Positions 35,880-48,339 of a stretch of 64,000 nt of DNA are shown piece by piece; the first letter of the stretch is position 1; the number at the start of each line of letters is the position of its first letter. Source of the DNA: Erythroxylum novogranatense. Taxonomy: Eukaryota; Streptophyta; Magnoliopsida; Malpighiales; Erythroxylaceae. The translations under genes and the position numbers were made by a program. The DNA lies in contig CM057224.1 of assembly GCA_029891385.1 (NCBI GenBank), forward strand, positions 7,998,001 to 8,062,000. The letters run 5' to 3'. Under the pieces are notes generated by a model that made no database searches, was not told the origin of the DNA, and saw only the letters and a program-made list of their open reading frames with translations.

Positions 35880-37370
35880 GGTAGAATGCAATGAAGGATA
35901 AGATACAATCCATAAAACATAACAAGGTATGAGATCTAATTGATTTACCTTAATATTACAAACTTGTCAGTTATAAATGGCTGCTTAAGACCAAGAAGGA
36001 CACTCAGGGTAAGTTGAGCAGTTTAAGCCTCAGTTGGTTGCGAGAGGGTTCACTCAGAGAGAAGAGGTTGACTTTAACATTGATATGGAGTTATATCAAC
36101 ATTATGATATGGAGTTATATCATGTCGACATCAAAACTGCTTTCCTGAATGGGGACCTTTATAAAAAGGTCTATATGCATCAACCAGAATAATTTCAGGA
36201 TCAAGGAGGGACTAATAAGGTTTGTAAATTAAGAAAATCGATATACGGTTTGAAATAGGCTTCCAGACAGTGATACCTTAAGTTTGATAAGGTTTTAACC
36301 TCTTTCTGCTTCGAGGAAAATAAAGTTGAAAGTTGCTTAAACTACAAGATCAAGGGAAACAAAGTTATATTCCTATTGTTGTATGTGGATGATATTTTGC
36401 TTGCATCAAATGAATTGACCATATTACATGAGGTTAACCAACTTTTAGCGAAGCATTTTGACATGATGGACCTTGGTGAAACATATTTTATCCTAGGTAT
36501 ACAGATTCACAGGGATAGATCTCAACAATCATTAGGCCTCTCGTATAGAGCATACATTGAGCATGTATTACAAAGGTTTAATATGGTTGACTATAAACCT
36601 ATTGTAGCACTAATCTCTCATGGTGAGAGATTATCTTTGGCACAGTGTCCAAAGAATGAAGTAGAAAGAGAGGTTATACGGAATATTCCATATTTTAGTG
36701 CGGTTAGTAGCCTGATGTATGCCCAGGTGTGCACTAAGTCGGACATTACATTTGTTGTAGGATTGTTGGGTCGATATTTGGCTAATCCAAGGATAGGTCA
36801 CTAGAATTCAGTTAACAGAGTGTTAAGATACTTAAAGGGAACCAATGATTATATATTGTTATGCAGAAGGGTCAATAATCTAAACCTCATAGGATAAACA
36901 GATTCTGATTTTCCTATGTGTTCAGATGGTAGAAAGTATACTTCATGTTTCATTTTCATGTTAACAGATGGTGCAGTATCGTGGAAGAGTGTCAAGCAGA
37001 CACGGGTGACTTCCTCGACTATGCATGTAGAGTTTGTAACATGTTATGGGGCTACTTCATAAGCAATTTCACTCAGAAACTTGATTTTTGAGTTATTTGT
37101 TGTTGATTTAGTAGGTAGACCCATTTGATGATATTATGATAATCTTAATGTTGTGTTTCTAGTAACAACAATAAGAATTTCACACGGTCTAGGCACTTAG
37201 AGGTCAAATACTTCACTGTAAAGGAGTTGATACAAAAAGGTGACATTGAGGTGCAACATTTAGGGACTGAGGAAATGTTAGCTGATCCTTTAACTAAAGG
37301 ACTTTGCCCATTTATGTTTGACAGACATGTATATAATATGGGTGTATTGAAGTCCTTAGACACTATTAGT
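35880..37370 (+). pseudogene. Copia-E reverse transcriptase and RNase H
   Basis: YKWLLKTKKDTQG near 35975 and VDIKTAFLNGDL near 36125 (Asp of motif A), then LLYVDDILLASN (36376-36410). The open piece 36376-36804 goes on to SSLMYAQVCTKSDI and ends in the connection. RNase H follows with AVSWKSVKQTRV near 36975 and ADPLTKGL near 37282-37305. In-frame stops make it inactive. Confidence 0.88.
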
Positions 37371-38060
37371 TAGGGATCATCATTTTTGCTCCTTATATGT
37401 TTAAACATTTTGATGTATTATGATAGTATGGTTGTTTATTAATAAGGATGATCATCTTTTTATCCTCAATAATATGTGTTACTATACATAGTCATTCTAC
37501 ATGTGAAAGTCTTGAGGTCTGTATCGATCTTAGGTATTTTAAAGGTTATTGGGTATATATACAGCTTGACCTTGGGCCTATGTCATTGGGGCACATATAG
37601 TTTAATGTGAATATCTATGGATTTTATCATGACATAAAAGGATATATGATTTTAATCCCTTAAAGGTTTTCTCTAACGTAGTTTATTGTTCGTGAGAGAA
37701 AGTAAGATTTCTCTAGTGCAATTTTGCATATGCAATTTAGCATAAAGTTTAGAGAAATTGAGACCTACAAATAGAAAGATGATATATATCAGTTCATACA
37801 GGTATCATCCTAGTTTGACAGATTTTATTTTCTCATTCATGTTAGTGAGGTATTAGATATGCGTGATTGTATTGGATATGTGTCACATATGACACATTTA
37901 TTTGATATTTTTTTGTATCGAAGGCCTTATGGTACATAATGGACTTTTGTTATGTTTGGATCAATTGTTTTTAAACTTGGTCGACCAATATAGTAACATG
38001 GTTTAACCATATTTTTAAATTTTTTTTTAAATTTGAATCAATATCTCAATTGATTATTGT

Positions 38061-38073
38061 CCAAGGGAGAGAA
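38061..38073 (+). other. Copia-E polypurine tract
   Basis: CCAAGGGAGAGAA directly before the TG of the 3-prime LTR. Confidence 0.8.
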
Positions 38074-38490
38074 TGTTAGATATTTTCCTATAAAGGTAGA
38101 CAACAATTAATTACATTTTATCATTTTTTAATAAATTATTGGTTGAGTTATATAAATTTGGTCCGAATAAAGATAATAAAGTGACTCATTAAAAGGTCTA
38201 GGTTAATGGTTCGAATTTCATGAATGTAAAGTTACTCTGACTCATTTTGAGGTTCACGTCTTGAGAAAACTACAGAAAGACGTTGACCACGTCTCGGTTG
38301 GCAAATCCAGCAAAGGTGTTGTAGGATTTGAGTTTGTTTCAACCTTAGAAAGCTCATTGGAACATTATGGAACCAAAATAAGGTATTTCTGTATTTCTTC
38401 ATTATTTCCCTTTCACGTTCGATTTGGATATGTAATTAATTCTCATGTTAAATGTTATTATAAACACTAAATTTAAGAAACTCTATAACA
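38074..38490 (+). repeat. Copia-E 3-prime LTR
   Basis: 417 bp with inverted ends TGTTA and TAACA. The next bases (ATTCA, 38491-38495) would be its target copy; the partner at the other end is lost. After it the sequence is LINE-G. Confidence 0.75.
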
Positions 38491-39836
38491 ATTCAAGCAA
38501 ATGCTAGTCTTTACATTAACCCAAATAAAAGCAACTTCCTCATCCCTAAAGGTTTTGAGGGCTTAGCTAATAATATCATCATTAATTTTCGCTTCATTAA
38601 AGGAGAGTTCTCTTTTAAATACTTAGATATCCCTATTACTATAAAGAAACTATATTATAAGGATTCAAACCACTAATATAAGCTTTATAAAGGAAGTTAG
38701 GAAGCTAGTGCAATCAAGCTCTGTCTTTCTCCAGTAGACTTCTTCCCATTAATGCAGTGCTTAATCAAATGTAAAGTTTATTAGATCTCTCATTTTGAAC
38801 CTCCTGACTAGGCTCACCAAAACACTAAAAAGACTTATAAGGAATTTTTTAATAGATAGGCATAAATCTATATAACTTAACTGTTGTTAAAATCAAATGG
38901 TCTAGCTTATGTTCTCCTAAAAATCAAGGAGGATTGGGAATCAAATCCTTAAGAATAATGAAAAAGGTTATGGTAATTAAAATTGTTTGGAGACTCTTAG
39001 TTGATAAAAAATCAATTTGGATAAGATGGAGCCATTATTATTATCTTTAAAATGCTATTTTATAAAATGTATAGCTTACGCATAACTCCACTTAGGCATT
39101 TAAGAAGATGTTAGGGCTGAGGGAAACTATTAGGGAAGCTTTCAAATGTATAATTGGGAATAGTAAGAAGACTGAGTTTTGGTTCGAAAATTGGCATGAT
39201 ATGAGGCCACTTTTCCTCTTACAAAACTAGTGCTAACTCAAACTAACTTTCCTTAAGTCATCTAAAGTATAAGTGGTCATAAATAGGGATACTTAGGATT
39301 GGCCTTGTCATACCTATAGAAGATTTTCAGTAATAAGAAACCAATTATCAACTTAGTTCCCAATTGCGATAGGGAAGATCATTGGATTTGGTTTAAGCAT
39401 TAGGCGCAATTGGGAAGATCATTGGATTTGGTTTAAGCATTAGGTCAAAATTTTCACAAACTAATCATATCTAGAAATTTTTGCTCTACTTATGTAAAAC
39501 AAGGCATAATTTGAATTAGTATGGAAAGAAATCAATGTCTTAAAGAACATCATTTATCTTTTGGTTGGCAGTATTGAAGAAGTTAGGCACTAATGACCAT
39601 ATTAAGTTCAATATTTTAGACAAATATATGTCTTCTATAACTTAGAGGATGAATGCATTTATCACCTATTTTTAAGTGCCCTTTTACTACTAGAGCTTGA
39701 CAACTTTTTCCGAAGCTTTTTAATATGCAATGTGGCATAAATATATGGCAAACATAGTAGAATGGTTAGTTAGATCTCAAGATGGATAAAGAAGAAACTT
39801 AAATTATTCGTAATGCAATTCAATTGTTTAATCTAT
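38491..39836 (+). mobile_element. LINE-G: fragment of an L1-type LINE (reverse transcriptase end and zinc domain)
   Basis: Decayed plus-strand coding sequence: NPNKSNFLIPKGFEGLANN, FKYLDIPITIKKLYYKDSN, then WSSICSPKNQGGLGIKSL near 38905, MLGLRETIREAFK near 39110, WFENWHDMRP, and FWLAVLKKLGTNDHIKFNI of the zinc-binding domain near 39560. Many stops. It stops at about 39836 where the Copia-H LTR begins; a likely 3-prime end of the same LINE is at 59365-59681. Confidence 0.82.
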
Positions 39837-40708
39837 GTCATTTTTGTTCCAACAGAGATGATATTGAAAATCTAAAGTTAACTCAGAATTAAGATGAAGC
39901 AATGACTAGTTGAAAAAGTTGACTATTTAAAGAAGAGAAACAACACTTATGAAGAAACGAACATACACATAGACTTTTGAAACATTTGAGTAGCATCTAT
40001 ATTCTTGAGAGTCATGTCATTCTTATTTTGCCTTAGAAAGTGATATTACTTTATCAAGAGAGAAATTGTTATTTAAGAACTTATTTTGCTTTTACATTTT
40101 ATTTTATATGAGCTTTTAGAAGTTTGTTATACACTTCGAGTGTGGAAGGTTGAAAAACCTTGAAAAGTATGTAATTGTGACCTTCGACAGGCTCGTCAAA
40201 TTTAATACTCAGATTTTTATAATGAAATACTTAAGTTGGATACTTGGGGACTGGATGTAGGCTTGGTTGTTAGCTGAACCAGTATAAAATTACTGTGTCA
40301 TTCTTTCTCTCTTCCTAACTTTTAAATTTCTGAGTTATAAGTTTGTATTTTGAACAGGCTCCTTCAGTTTTTCGATAGGCTCCTTCTGTTTTTATAAAGT
40401 AAGAGGTTTTTTTTTGCTTTAAGCATTCACAAGCTCCTATCAATTAACAGGCTTATTTCTATTTGAGCTTTAGTAGGGCCGCTTTTTTTCAACTCCAATA
40501 GGATCCTTTTAATTAAAAGACTTCTTTCGTATTTTAAATGACTAACAGGATCATTTCTTTTTAAATATTTACAGGTTCCTTTTGAATTTTAACAGGACCT
40601 TTCCATTTGTCAACCCATTTTGTTTAAGAAGGATTTTAAAGATTTAAAATACCTCGCAATTTTTTTTTACACACAATTTACCCCTTCTTTTGTGTGTTTG
40701 CTTTATCA
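39837..40708 (+). repeat. Copia-H 5-prime LTR, truncated at its start
   Basis: Matches the 3-prime LTR from about 58460 to its end (GAAAATC and CTCAGAATTAAGATGAAGCA are shared) and ends GTTTGCTTTATCA. The first part of the LTR is missing at the LINE-G junction. It has a TATA box at 40283. Confidence 0.87.
40283..40290 (+). promoter_or_regulatory. Copia-H promoter TATA box
   Basis: TATAAAAT followed by TACTGTGTCATTC; the same arrangement is kept in the 3-prime LTR at 58901 (TATAAAT). A likely element promoter. Confidence 0.6.
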
Positions 40709-40710
40709 TT

Positions 40711-40722
40711 TAATATCATAGC
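40711..40722 (+). other. Copia-H primer binding site, decayed
   Basis: TAATATCATAGC, two bases after the LTR; it differs from the iMet site TGGTATCAGAGC at three positions and shares the T-for-G change with Copia-B. Confidence 0.75.
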
Positions 40723-40759
40723 GAGGTTTCACATTTATTGTATTTAACACACATGATAG

Positions 40760-42480
40760 GTCATAGAAAACAACTTAAGAAGCCTTGAAGGACAATTTGT
40801 CTCAAAGCCTCTTTACTTCAATGGAAACAACTACTTTTATTCGAAAGAGAGAATGATCATCTATGCTCAATTAGTGAAAATTGAAATCTGGCAAGTTATC
40901 AAAGCCGGAGCTACACCTCTTGTTATTGACAACATAGAAATGTGGACTGATGCTAATAGAAAAATACACAGCTGAATTCCAAAGCAAGACATCATCTGAT
41001 CTATACATTATCTCTAGAAAAGAAAGAAAGGATATCCTATTGTTCTACAACAAAAGAAATGTGGGACAAGCATCAAGTTACTTTTAAAAGAACGAATGAC
41101 TTAAAGAAACATATAATAAGTCTTTTACTGCATTAATATAAGAATATTTTCATGAAACAAGGAGAAACGATAAACGAATTCTTCGAACATTTCCATAACG
41201 TCATCACTGCCTTGCAAACTTGGGTAAGATATATCCAAATGACGTGCTGGTAATAAAAATTCTAACATCATTACCAAAGGAATGGAGACCTAAAGTGACA
41301 TCTTTGGAAACAGTAAAAGATCTCAATATAATCTCACTTGACTAGTTAAGAGGAAACTTAATGATTCACGAAGTAGAGCTTAGGCGAGATAAAGGATCCT
41401 TATACAGAAAAGGAATGGCACTAAAAGCAATTGATGAATCAAATCCATCAAATGATAATGAAAGTGATACTGAGTTACAAATAGATGGAGATGATGAATT
41501 CAACTTTATAGTCAGAAAATATGTCTGCTTCTACAAAAAGAAGTTCATGAAGAAAAGAGAAGGAAACAAAAAAATTAGAAACAACAGGTTCCTATAAAAA
41601 GACAGTAGCGGCAATAGCAATACATAAAAATAACTAAATCATATGTTATCACCACAAGAAGTCCAGACACACAAGACCAGAATGTTCTCTTCTTTAAAAG
41701 GACAAGATAGAAAATAGAAAACCTAAAAAACATGCTATGACTGCAGCTTGGTCAGATGAGGATTTTAATCACTTTAAAGAAGAAGAGCCTGAAGAAGTCA
41801 GTAACATTTGCTTTATGGCCAAATCAATAGATGATGAGGTATATTATTCTGACTCTGATATTGAAATTGATGAATTAAGAGATGCATATCATGACTTATA
41901 TAATCAATAAAAAAAATTGACAATGCAGTAGTTGAAAAAGGTTTAGAATTCAAAAATAATGATGAATCTTTAATGAATAAGATTAAATTATTAGAATTGG
42001 AAAACAAAGATTTGTTGTCTAAAATCACTTCTCTTGAAAATGATTGTAAATAAACAGTTTCTGAAAAAGTATGCTTGGAACACAAAATAATTCTGTTAGA
42101 AAACTCATTACTTGAAAATGACTACTAAGATGAAACAATTAGATGAGAAAGTTACTACTTTAAAAATTGAAAAAGCAAAATGTGCTAAGAAAATTGTTTC
42201 TCTTGAAATAGATCTTGCAAATTTTGTTAATGAAAGAAACAATCTTTATGTATTACTTGAGAGTGGTAAATGTGTTTTTGATAAAGCCGAAATAGGATAT
42301 AATAAAAATAACAATATAAAGCCATACAAAAACTTCTTTATTAAATCCAACGGTAGCTATAGCCAAAACAACAGGAACCTGGTAAGTGGAAAAAATCGTA
42401 ACAATTATCATTCATCTATTTTGTGTGATTATTATGGTAGACATGGTCATATTAGTCTCTCTTGTTACTTTTAGAAAATG
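40760..42480 (+). pseudogene. Copia-H gag, broken
   Basis: The opening reads PLYFNGNNYFYSKERMIIY near 40813, the copia gag start. The core continues in pieces to 41361-41597. A damaged knuckle (CYHHKKSRHTRPEC) lies near 41645, an acidic stretch near 41760-41900, a coiled coil in 42112-42300, and a second damaged knuckle (CDYYGRHGHISLSC) at 42424-42465, both missing the second Cys. Several stops. Confidence 0.83.
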
Positions 42481-42599
42481 AAAAAAAACCATCAAATGTA
42501 TGTTTGGAGACCAAAAAGTCAAACTACTAACATGAAAGGACCAAGAAAGATTTGGGTACCTAAAATAGGATAATACAGTCTACATATATGTTTCAAAAT

Positions 42600-42870
42600 G
42601 GAGATAAAGGAAAATCAATAGATAGTTGATAGTAGCTTTTCAAGACACATGACAGGTGAAATATCACATTTCAACTATATTGAAAGAAAATATTGAGGTA
42701 ATTTTGTCTTTGTCAATAAAAATAAGGCAAAGGTCACCAAAATTGGCAAAATCGGATCTTCTAACTTTGCTTCTATTGATAATGTTCTTTTTTTGATGGA
42801 TTGAAACAAAACTTACTTAGGGTAAGTCAATTATGTGATAAAGGTTACATATATACTTTCTATGCATCAC
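42600..42870 (+). pseudogene. Copia-H protease, broken
   Basis: VDSSFSRHMTG near 42627-42660; the active-site DSG has become DSS. Stops follow. WVPKIG, just upstream at about 42555, is the usual linker end. Confidence 0.75.
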
Positions 42871-42899
42871 ATTGAGAAATAATTGATAATCTTAATAAT

Positions 42900-43720
42900 A
42901 ATATTGTATTCATTGATCCTAGAAATCAGAACATGTATTGTGCTTAATTGGAAGATGTATCTTCTCAAAATGACAACTATTTTATCTCGATTAAAAAGGA
43001 TTCACTTATCTGGAAGAGAAGATTTGTACATGTTAGCATGAGCATTTTGATTAAATTTTCTTAAAAAAAGTTAGTAAGAGGAATGTCAAATTTGAAATTT
43101 GACTGCAATCAGATTTGTGAAGCTTGTCTAAAAGGAAAACAAAATAGAAGTAGTTTCTCTCCTAAGAATATTGTGACTACTAACCAGCCACCTGAATTCG
43201 TACACATGGATTTATTTGGTCCTACTAGGACTCAAAACTTTGGTGGCAAATATTACGATTTTGTCATAGTAGATAACGTTTCTAGATTTACATGGGTTTA
43301 TTTTCTATCAAATAAAGATGATAATTTTGAAGTCTTTAAGAAGTTTTGCAGGAAAGTTCAGACTGAAAAAGGGTACTACATTACATCAATTCAAAGCGAT
43401 CATGGAGGAGAATTTGATAACATAAAATTTGAAGACTTCTACAACGAAAACGGTATAACTCACAACTTCTCATGCCTAAGGACTCCTCAACAAATGAAGT
43501 TGTTGAGAGAAAGAATAGGACTTTTGTAGATATGGCCAAGAACAATGCTATGCAAAAATGACCTACCTTATGGTTACAAGGCAGATGTAGTGTCAACCGC
43601 TTGTTATATACTCAAAAGGTCTCTCATAAGACCTATTCTAAAATAGACCCCCTATGAGATGTGGAAAGGAAGAAAACCAAACGTTGCTTACTTTTGAGCA
43701 TTTAGTTGCAAGTGTTTCAT
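42900..43720 (+). pseudogene. Copia-H integrase
   Basis: Open from 43083 to 43529: zinc segment CEACLKGKQNRSSF, first Asp in HMDLFGPTRT, second Asp in SIQSDHGGEFD. The catalytic Glu segment is in the next frame (NEVVERKNRTF, about 43494-43530). PYEMWKGRKPNVAYF lies near 43650. One frameshift separates the catalytic Glu from the rest. Confidence 0.9.
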
Positions 43721-44149
43721 TCTAAATAATGGAAAAGATAACCTTGAAAAATTTGATGCAAGATCAGATGAAGCTATTTTCTTAGGTTATAGTACTGCTA
43801 GTAAAAGATTCAGAGTATATGATAAAAAACAAAAAAGATAGAAGAATCGATACATGTGGTATTTGATGAAGTAGTACCTTTGATAATAGCAATTGACTCA
43901 AGCGATGAAGAGCATTCATTGGTACCTAAAAATACATCAGAGAATCAAACTACACTTATAATACCTTCAGAATTACAAAATCAAAAAATCCCCTCTAAAG
44001 CTAGAATAGAGTAGGCTCCTTCATCTCAACAGGAGCCTATGTAACGAAAAGCACTAAGAGAATGGAGAGGTCTTGATACACATCAATATATTTTAGGAGA
44101 TTCCTTTGAAAGTCTAAGAACAAGATCATCGTTCAAGAATAATTTTGTT

Positions 44150-44945
44150 ACTCTCATCTCACAAATAAAACCAAAGACTGTTGAAGAGGTCCTTACTGAC
44201 GAAAACTAGGTTTTAGCTATAAAAGATGAACTGAATCAATTTGATAAAAACAAAGTATGGAATCTAGTACCTCATTATCAAAACAAGTAAATCATTGAGA
44301 CACGGTATGTATTTCGAAACAAACTTGACAAAAATGGTAAGGTGGTAAGAAACAAAGCTAGCCTTGTAGCTCAAGGTTACAATTAACATAAAGGTATTGA
44401 TTTTGATGAAACTTATGCACCTGTTACAAGATTGGAATCGATTAGAAATTTACTTGCCTTTACATGCTATAGAAACTTCAAGTTGTTTCAAATAGATGTT
44501 AAAAGTACATTCTTAAATGGTTACATTAACGAAGAAGTAATTGTTAAGCAAACTCCAGGTTTTGAATATCAAAACCATTCAGATTACATGATGAAGTTAA
44601 CCAAAGCTCCATATGGTTTAAAACAGGCTCTTCTAGCATGATACGAGAAAATAAGTAATTTTCTGTTTGAGAATAACTTTGAAATAAGAAAGGTCGATAA
44701 AAACCTTATTTATTAAAAAAAAGAAGAATGATTTACTTATAGTGAAAATATACGTTGATGACATAATATTTGTTGTTACTAACCCATCCTTCTGTGAAGA
44801 ATTCTCAGCATTAACACAGGGGGAGTTTGAACTGAGCATGATGGGAAAATTATCATTCTTTCTCATATTACAAATAAAACAAAAAAAAAAGAAATCTTCA
44901 TTAGCCAAGAAAAATACACAAAGGAACTAATCAAGAAATATCATT
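44150..44945 (+). pseudogene. Copia-H reverse transcriptase
   Basis: LNQFDKNKVWNLVPHYQNK near 44232, then GIDFDETYAPVTRLESIRN, KLFQIDVKSTFLNGYINEEV and APYGLKQALLA (to 44641), then after a frame change IYVDDIIF at about 44749-44772. Stops at about 44384 and 44639 break it. Confidence 0.9.
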
Positions 44946-44982
44946 GTTTAGAATGCCAAACCGATAGGTACTCCCATGTACA

Positions 44983-45298
44983 TTGGAACTAAACTTGATG
45001 AAGACAAAAAAGGCAAAGCCAAAGTACAGAGGAATGATTGGATCACTATTATATCTTACAAGCTCAAGACCAGACATTATGCTTAATGTGTGTCTTTGTA
45101 CACACTTTCAATCAAAACCAAAAGAAAGCCACCTTCAAGTAGTCAAAAGAATCTTTCGATATTTCTACAGAACTATAGATTTTGGACTATGGTATCCAAA
45201 AATTGATTCATTTGAAATATTGGGCTATTGTGATACAGATTATGAAGGTGATAAAGTCGATCGAAAAGACACAAGTGGTCACTTGGAGGATGTCTAGT
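44983..45298 (+). pseudogene. Copia-H RNase H, first part, cut by LARD-I
   Basis: YRGMIGSLLYLTSSRPDIML, then GYCDTDYEGDKVDRKDTSGH. The frame runs into LARD-I after the TSD ATTAT; the domain resumes at 55115. Confidence 0.9.
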
Positions 45299-45303
45299 AT
45301 TAT
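45299..45303. repeat. Target site duplication of LARD-I, left copy
   Basis: ATTAT; an identical copy lies at 55110-55114. Confidence 0.93.
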
Positions 45304-45314
45304 TGTTGGGACCC

Positions 45315-45331
45315 GATCCGGGAACCGGATC
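45315..45331. repeat. Terminal hairpin of LARD-I, left LTR copy
   Basis: GATCCGG-gaa-CCGGATC, perfect 7-bp stem with a 3-base loop, 11 bases from the LTR edge. The right LTR copy has A-T in place of one C-G pair. Confidence 0.9.
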
Positions 45332-48300
45332 CCAACTGAAAAACGGAACGGAAAGACGAAAAATCGAACAGCGAGAAATCGCTAATCGGAATACAAATCG
45401 CATCATCGGAGCGAAACGAATGCTCGAAAAATTGAGCATCAGAAATACGAATAACAAAGCGGAGAAACTCGAAAGGCAGAATTCCGAATCGAATGCGAAT
45501 CGAAATAATCAAACTGAAACAAACACCGACATCCGTTTCAAACATGAAGCATAGCAAACTCATCGCGTTGGAAACCTTACGACATTTCAAATCCGGTATA
45601 TTTTTTTTTTCCTCTTATTCATTCCTTTTCTCTTTAATCAATCTCATTCAAATCATAACCATTCCATACAATTCCCTTTTTGGAAACTCATCCTCACCAA
45701 TTTCAATTCACTTAATTCATCTTAATCATTTCTTATACAATCATATAACTCCTCAAACTCATTTCTTTAAACCCATTTTACCGAAATTTTACCGAAATTT
45801 CTAAAAGATAACTACTGTATTTTGACAAATTCAAAAATTTAAAACCAAAGAAACGCACTTCTAATACATAATCCAATAGCACAAGGCAACATCGGACCTC
45901 CCGTCCGGCATCCAAACACTAGCAGAAACACAATCTTAGTTCTAAACACTTCATCATTCCAATCCATAATACATCTCAACTCAAATATTCACAATTCAAA
46001 CACAAGCCATTCATATACATTCCAATTGCCATTTATATCCATCTCAATTCAAATTTACGTACAAAATCTATTCCACAATCATACATAACTCATAACTGAG
46101 ATACATCATAAATTTACATGATGACTTTTCAAGCCATAAACAAAAGCAATACATAATCCATAAACCTTTTTCACAACTTCAAAACTAAACTCCAACATTA
46201 CACATAAAACAAAGCATACAAAAACTATCGGGTTGACATCATACTCGTCTTCCATCCGATCTCCTGCGTGAAAACCTGGAGATGGGGATGAAAGGGGGGT
46301 GAGCTCGGAAGCTCGTGGATAATACATTTATAAACTGAACAATAAGCGAAAAAATATTTTATTTTTCAAACTTTTCAAATATTTCCCATTTAAGAATTTC
46401 TCCAAAAACTCATTTTCAAACTTTTCAATTTCATCAACACTTTCTAAGATTTTTCTCAAAATTTCTCATTTGTTTCAAAACATTTATATCCAGCCAGAAT
46501 TTCATGCTTGAAAATTTACTTTCTCGCTTCTCAAAATCTCGAACCTTTTCAAAACATGCATCTTAAACATGAATGTATCACATCATAGTGTATCACATCA
46601 TAATCAAATTAAAACACATAACACATCGAATTGGTTTGGTTCGATTGAGCAGACGATCGCACATTCCGCAGATAGCGGTTCATGCGGCAAAAGTGAACGA
46701 GGGGAGTCCGAGATCGGAACTCCTATGCCACTAGCGTGCAGCCGGGAGAAGGCTTAAACAGGTAGAGACAAATACGACTCACAAAAGAACCGACCAAACC
46801 CACTTAACACATAACGAAAACAGAATTCAGATTGCGAAGGCACTTTTCGAAAATCTTGATTTTTTTACCTTTTTCAACTCATATCATCAAATTGTGTCAT
46901 AGATGACACAAGCATATATCCACATAATTGCACATAATCAATCTAATGCAATTCACGTAAATCACATATGCATCACAATATATGCATTAATTCTTTAAAT
47001 CATTCAAATCATAAATCACATAATTTGAAAACCATGAAATTCATAAGTCTTGTATTTTCTAAAACTCATTTTACTCCTTTGAAATCATAATTTCAAACAT
47101 TTACATCCTTTTCAAACATTTTATCCATAATAATTTATCAAAATCAAATTTTGCTTTCTTTAATTTTCAAAATTCACATTTAGCTTATAATTCAATAAAT
47201 AAATATACTACCCACCTCATATCCATGCTAGCATCTTGTCCAATGCTTCAATTTGACCTTTTCTCCTTTCTTCCTTCCAATTGAAAATTCCTAAATCAAT
47301 TTCATCAAAATTTAATCTCATAAATAACTTAATCCTTCAATTTGATGCATAAGTCATCAATTCTTACTAATTCCAAGATAGTTACATCATTAATTCCAAA
47401 AACTCCCAAATTACAAATTGAACCTAAATCAATCCAATCAAATTCAATATCATAATTAACTTAATTTCTCAAATTGAACTTAGGAAATATCAATTCCTCT
47501 CATATTCAAGCTATTTCAATCGACAAAATTGGCCTAAACCAATTTACACAAATTCAATACCATAAATCACAATTTCTTCAAAATTGATTTCATATTTCAC
47601 CAATTCCTACTATTATTGATGATTCTACACCATTAATTCACAAAATCCCCAAATTTCTAATTTGGCCTAAACCTCCAATTTACAATTTTTCAAATTAAAC
47701 TTCACATAAAGCATAAACATCAAAATTAACTTAGGATATCTTAAATTCATCACTAATTCAAGAAATCTAAAGCAACAATTTCAAAAACCCCCAAATTTTA
47801 CTATTCATTATCTTCTTCACTAAGCTTTCTCTCTCTAGAATCTTCCATAACCAAAATTAACTCATTATACTTGACAATCACTAAAATTAATCTCATAGCA
47901 CATAAACCCACATCATTTCTAATTATTCTAAACCAAAATTTCAAGAATAACTCAAAACTTAAAACTTTTCTCTTACCTTTTTCTCTTTCAAATTTCGAAA
48001 TTCCTTGGGTCTTGATGAAGCTCCCATGCTCTTCCACCCTTTTTCCTTTGATTCCATGTAAAAACTCAAGCTAGAACCCTTAAAAACTTGGAACCCCTCA
48101 CTTCTCTCTCTTCCTTCACCATATACGAGCTTCTTCTTTCTCTTCTTCTCCTTCTTATTTTCTTTCATTTTCTCTAGAATAATCGTGGTTCTACTCTTTC
48201 AAACGACACCCATCTGACTTGTATGCCATGTCATTAAAAATGGAGGGTAAATAACCATTTTGCCCTCACTTGTTGGCCTAATTCCAAAATTGCCCCTGCA

Positions 48301-48339
48301 GGAACTTAAAAAACTGACTACTTGCGTCCTGTTTTCAAG

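Larger units (their letters stand above)
28250..38490 (+). mobile_element. Copia-E: Tnt1-like copia element, 5-prime truncated, split by CACTA-F
   Basis: Integrase coding begins at about 28262 (DLIHTNIS) and is interrupted at the TCT before CACTA-F; it resumes in the same frame after 34923 (TFINYY). Then come the integrase end, reverse transcriptase, RNase H, polypurine tract and a 417-bp 3-prime LTR (38074-38490). The reading is closest to Tnt1-like elements. Stops are frequent. The 5-prime half and 5-prime LTR are missing. The sequence after the 3-prime LTR is LINE-G, so this element probably also inserted in that LINE. Confidence 0.85.

Noticed and set aside
45300..45590. Minus-strand frame repeated at 50558-50878 and other paired frames in the LARD-I LTRs
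   Set aside because: They recur only because the LTR is duplicated; no domain, and the frames end in unrelated sequence.
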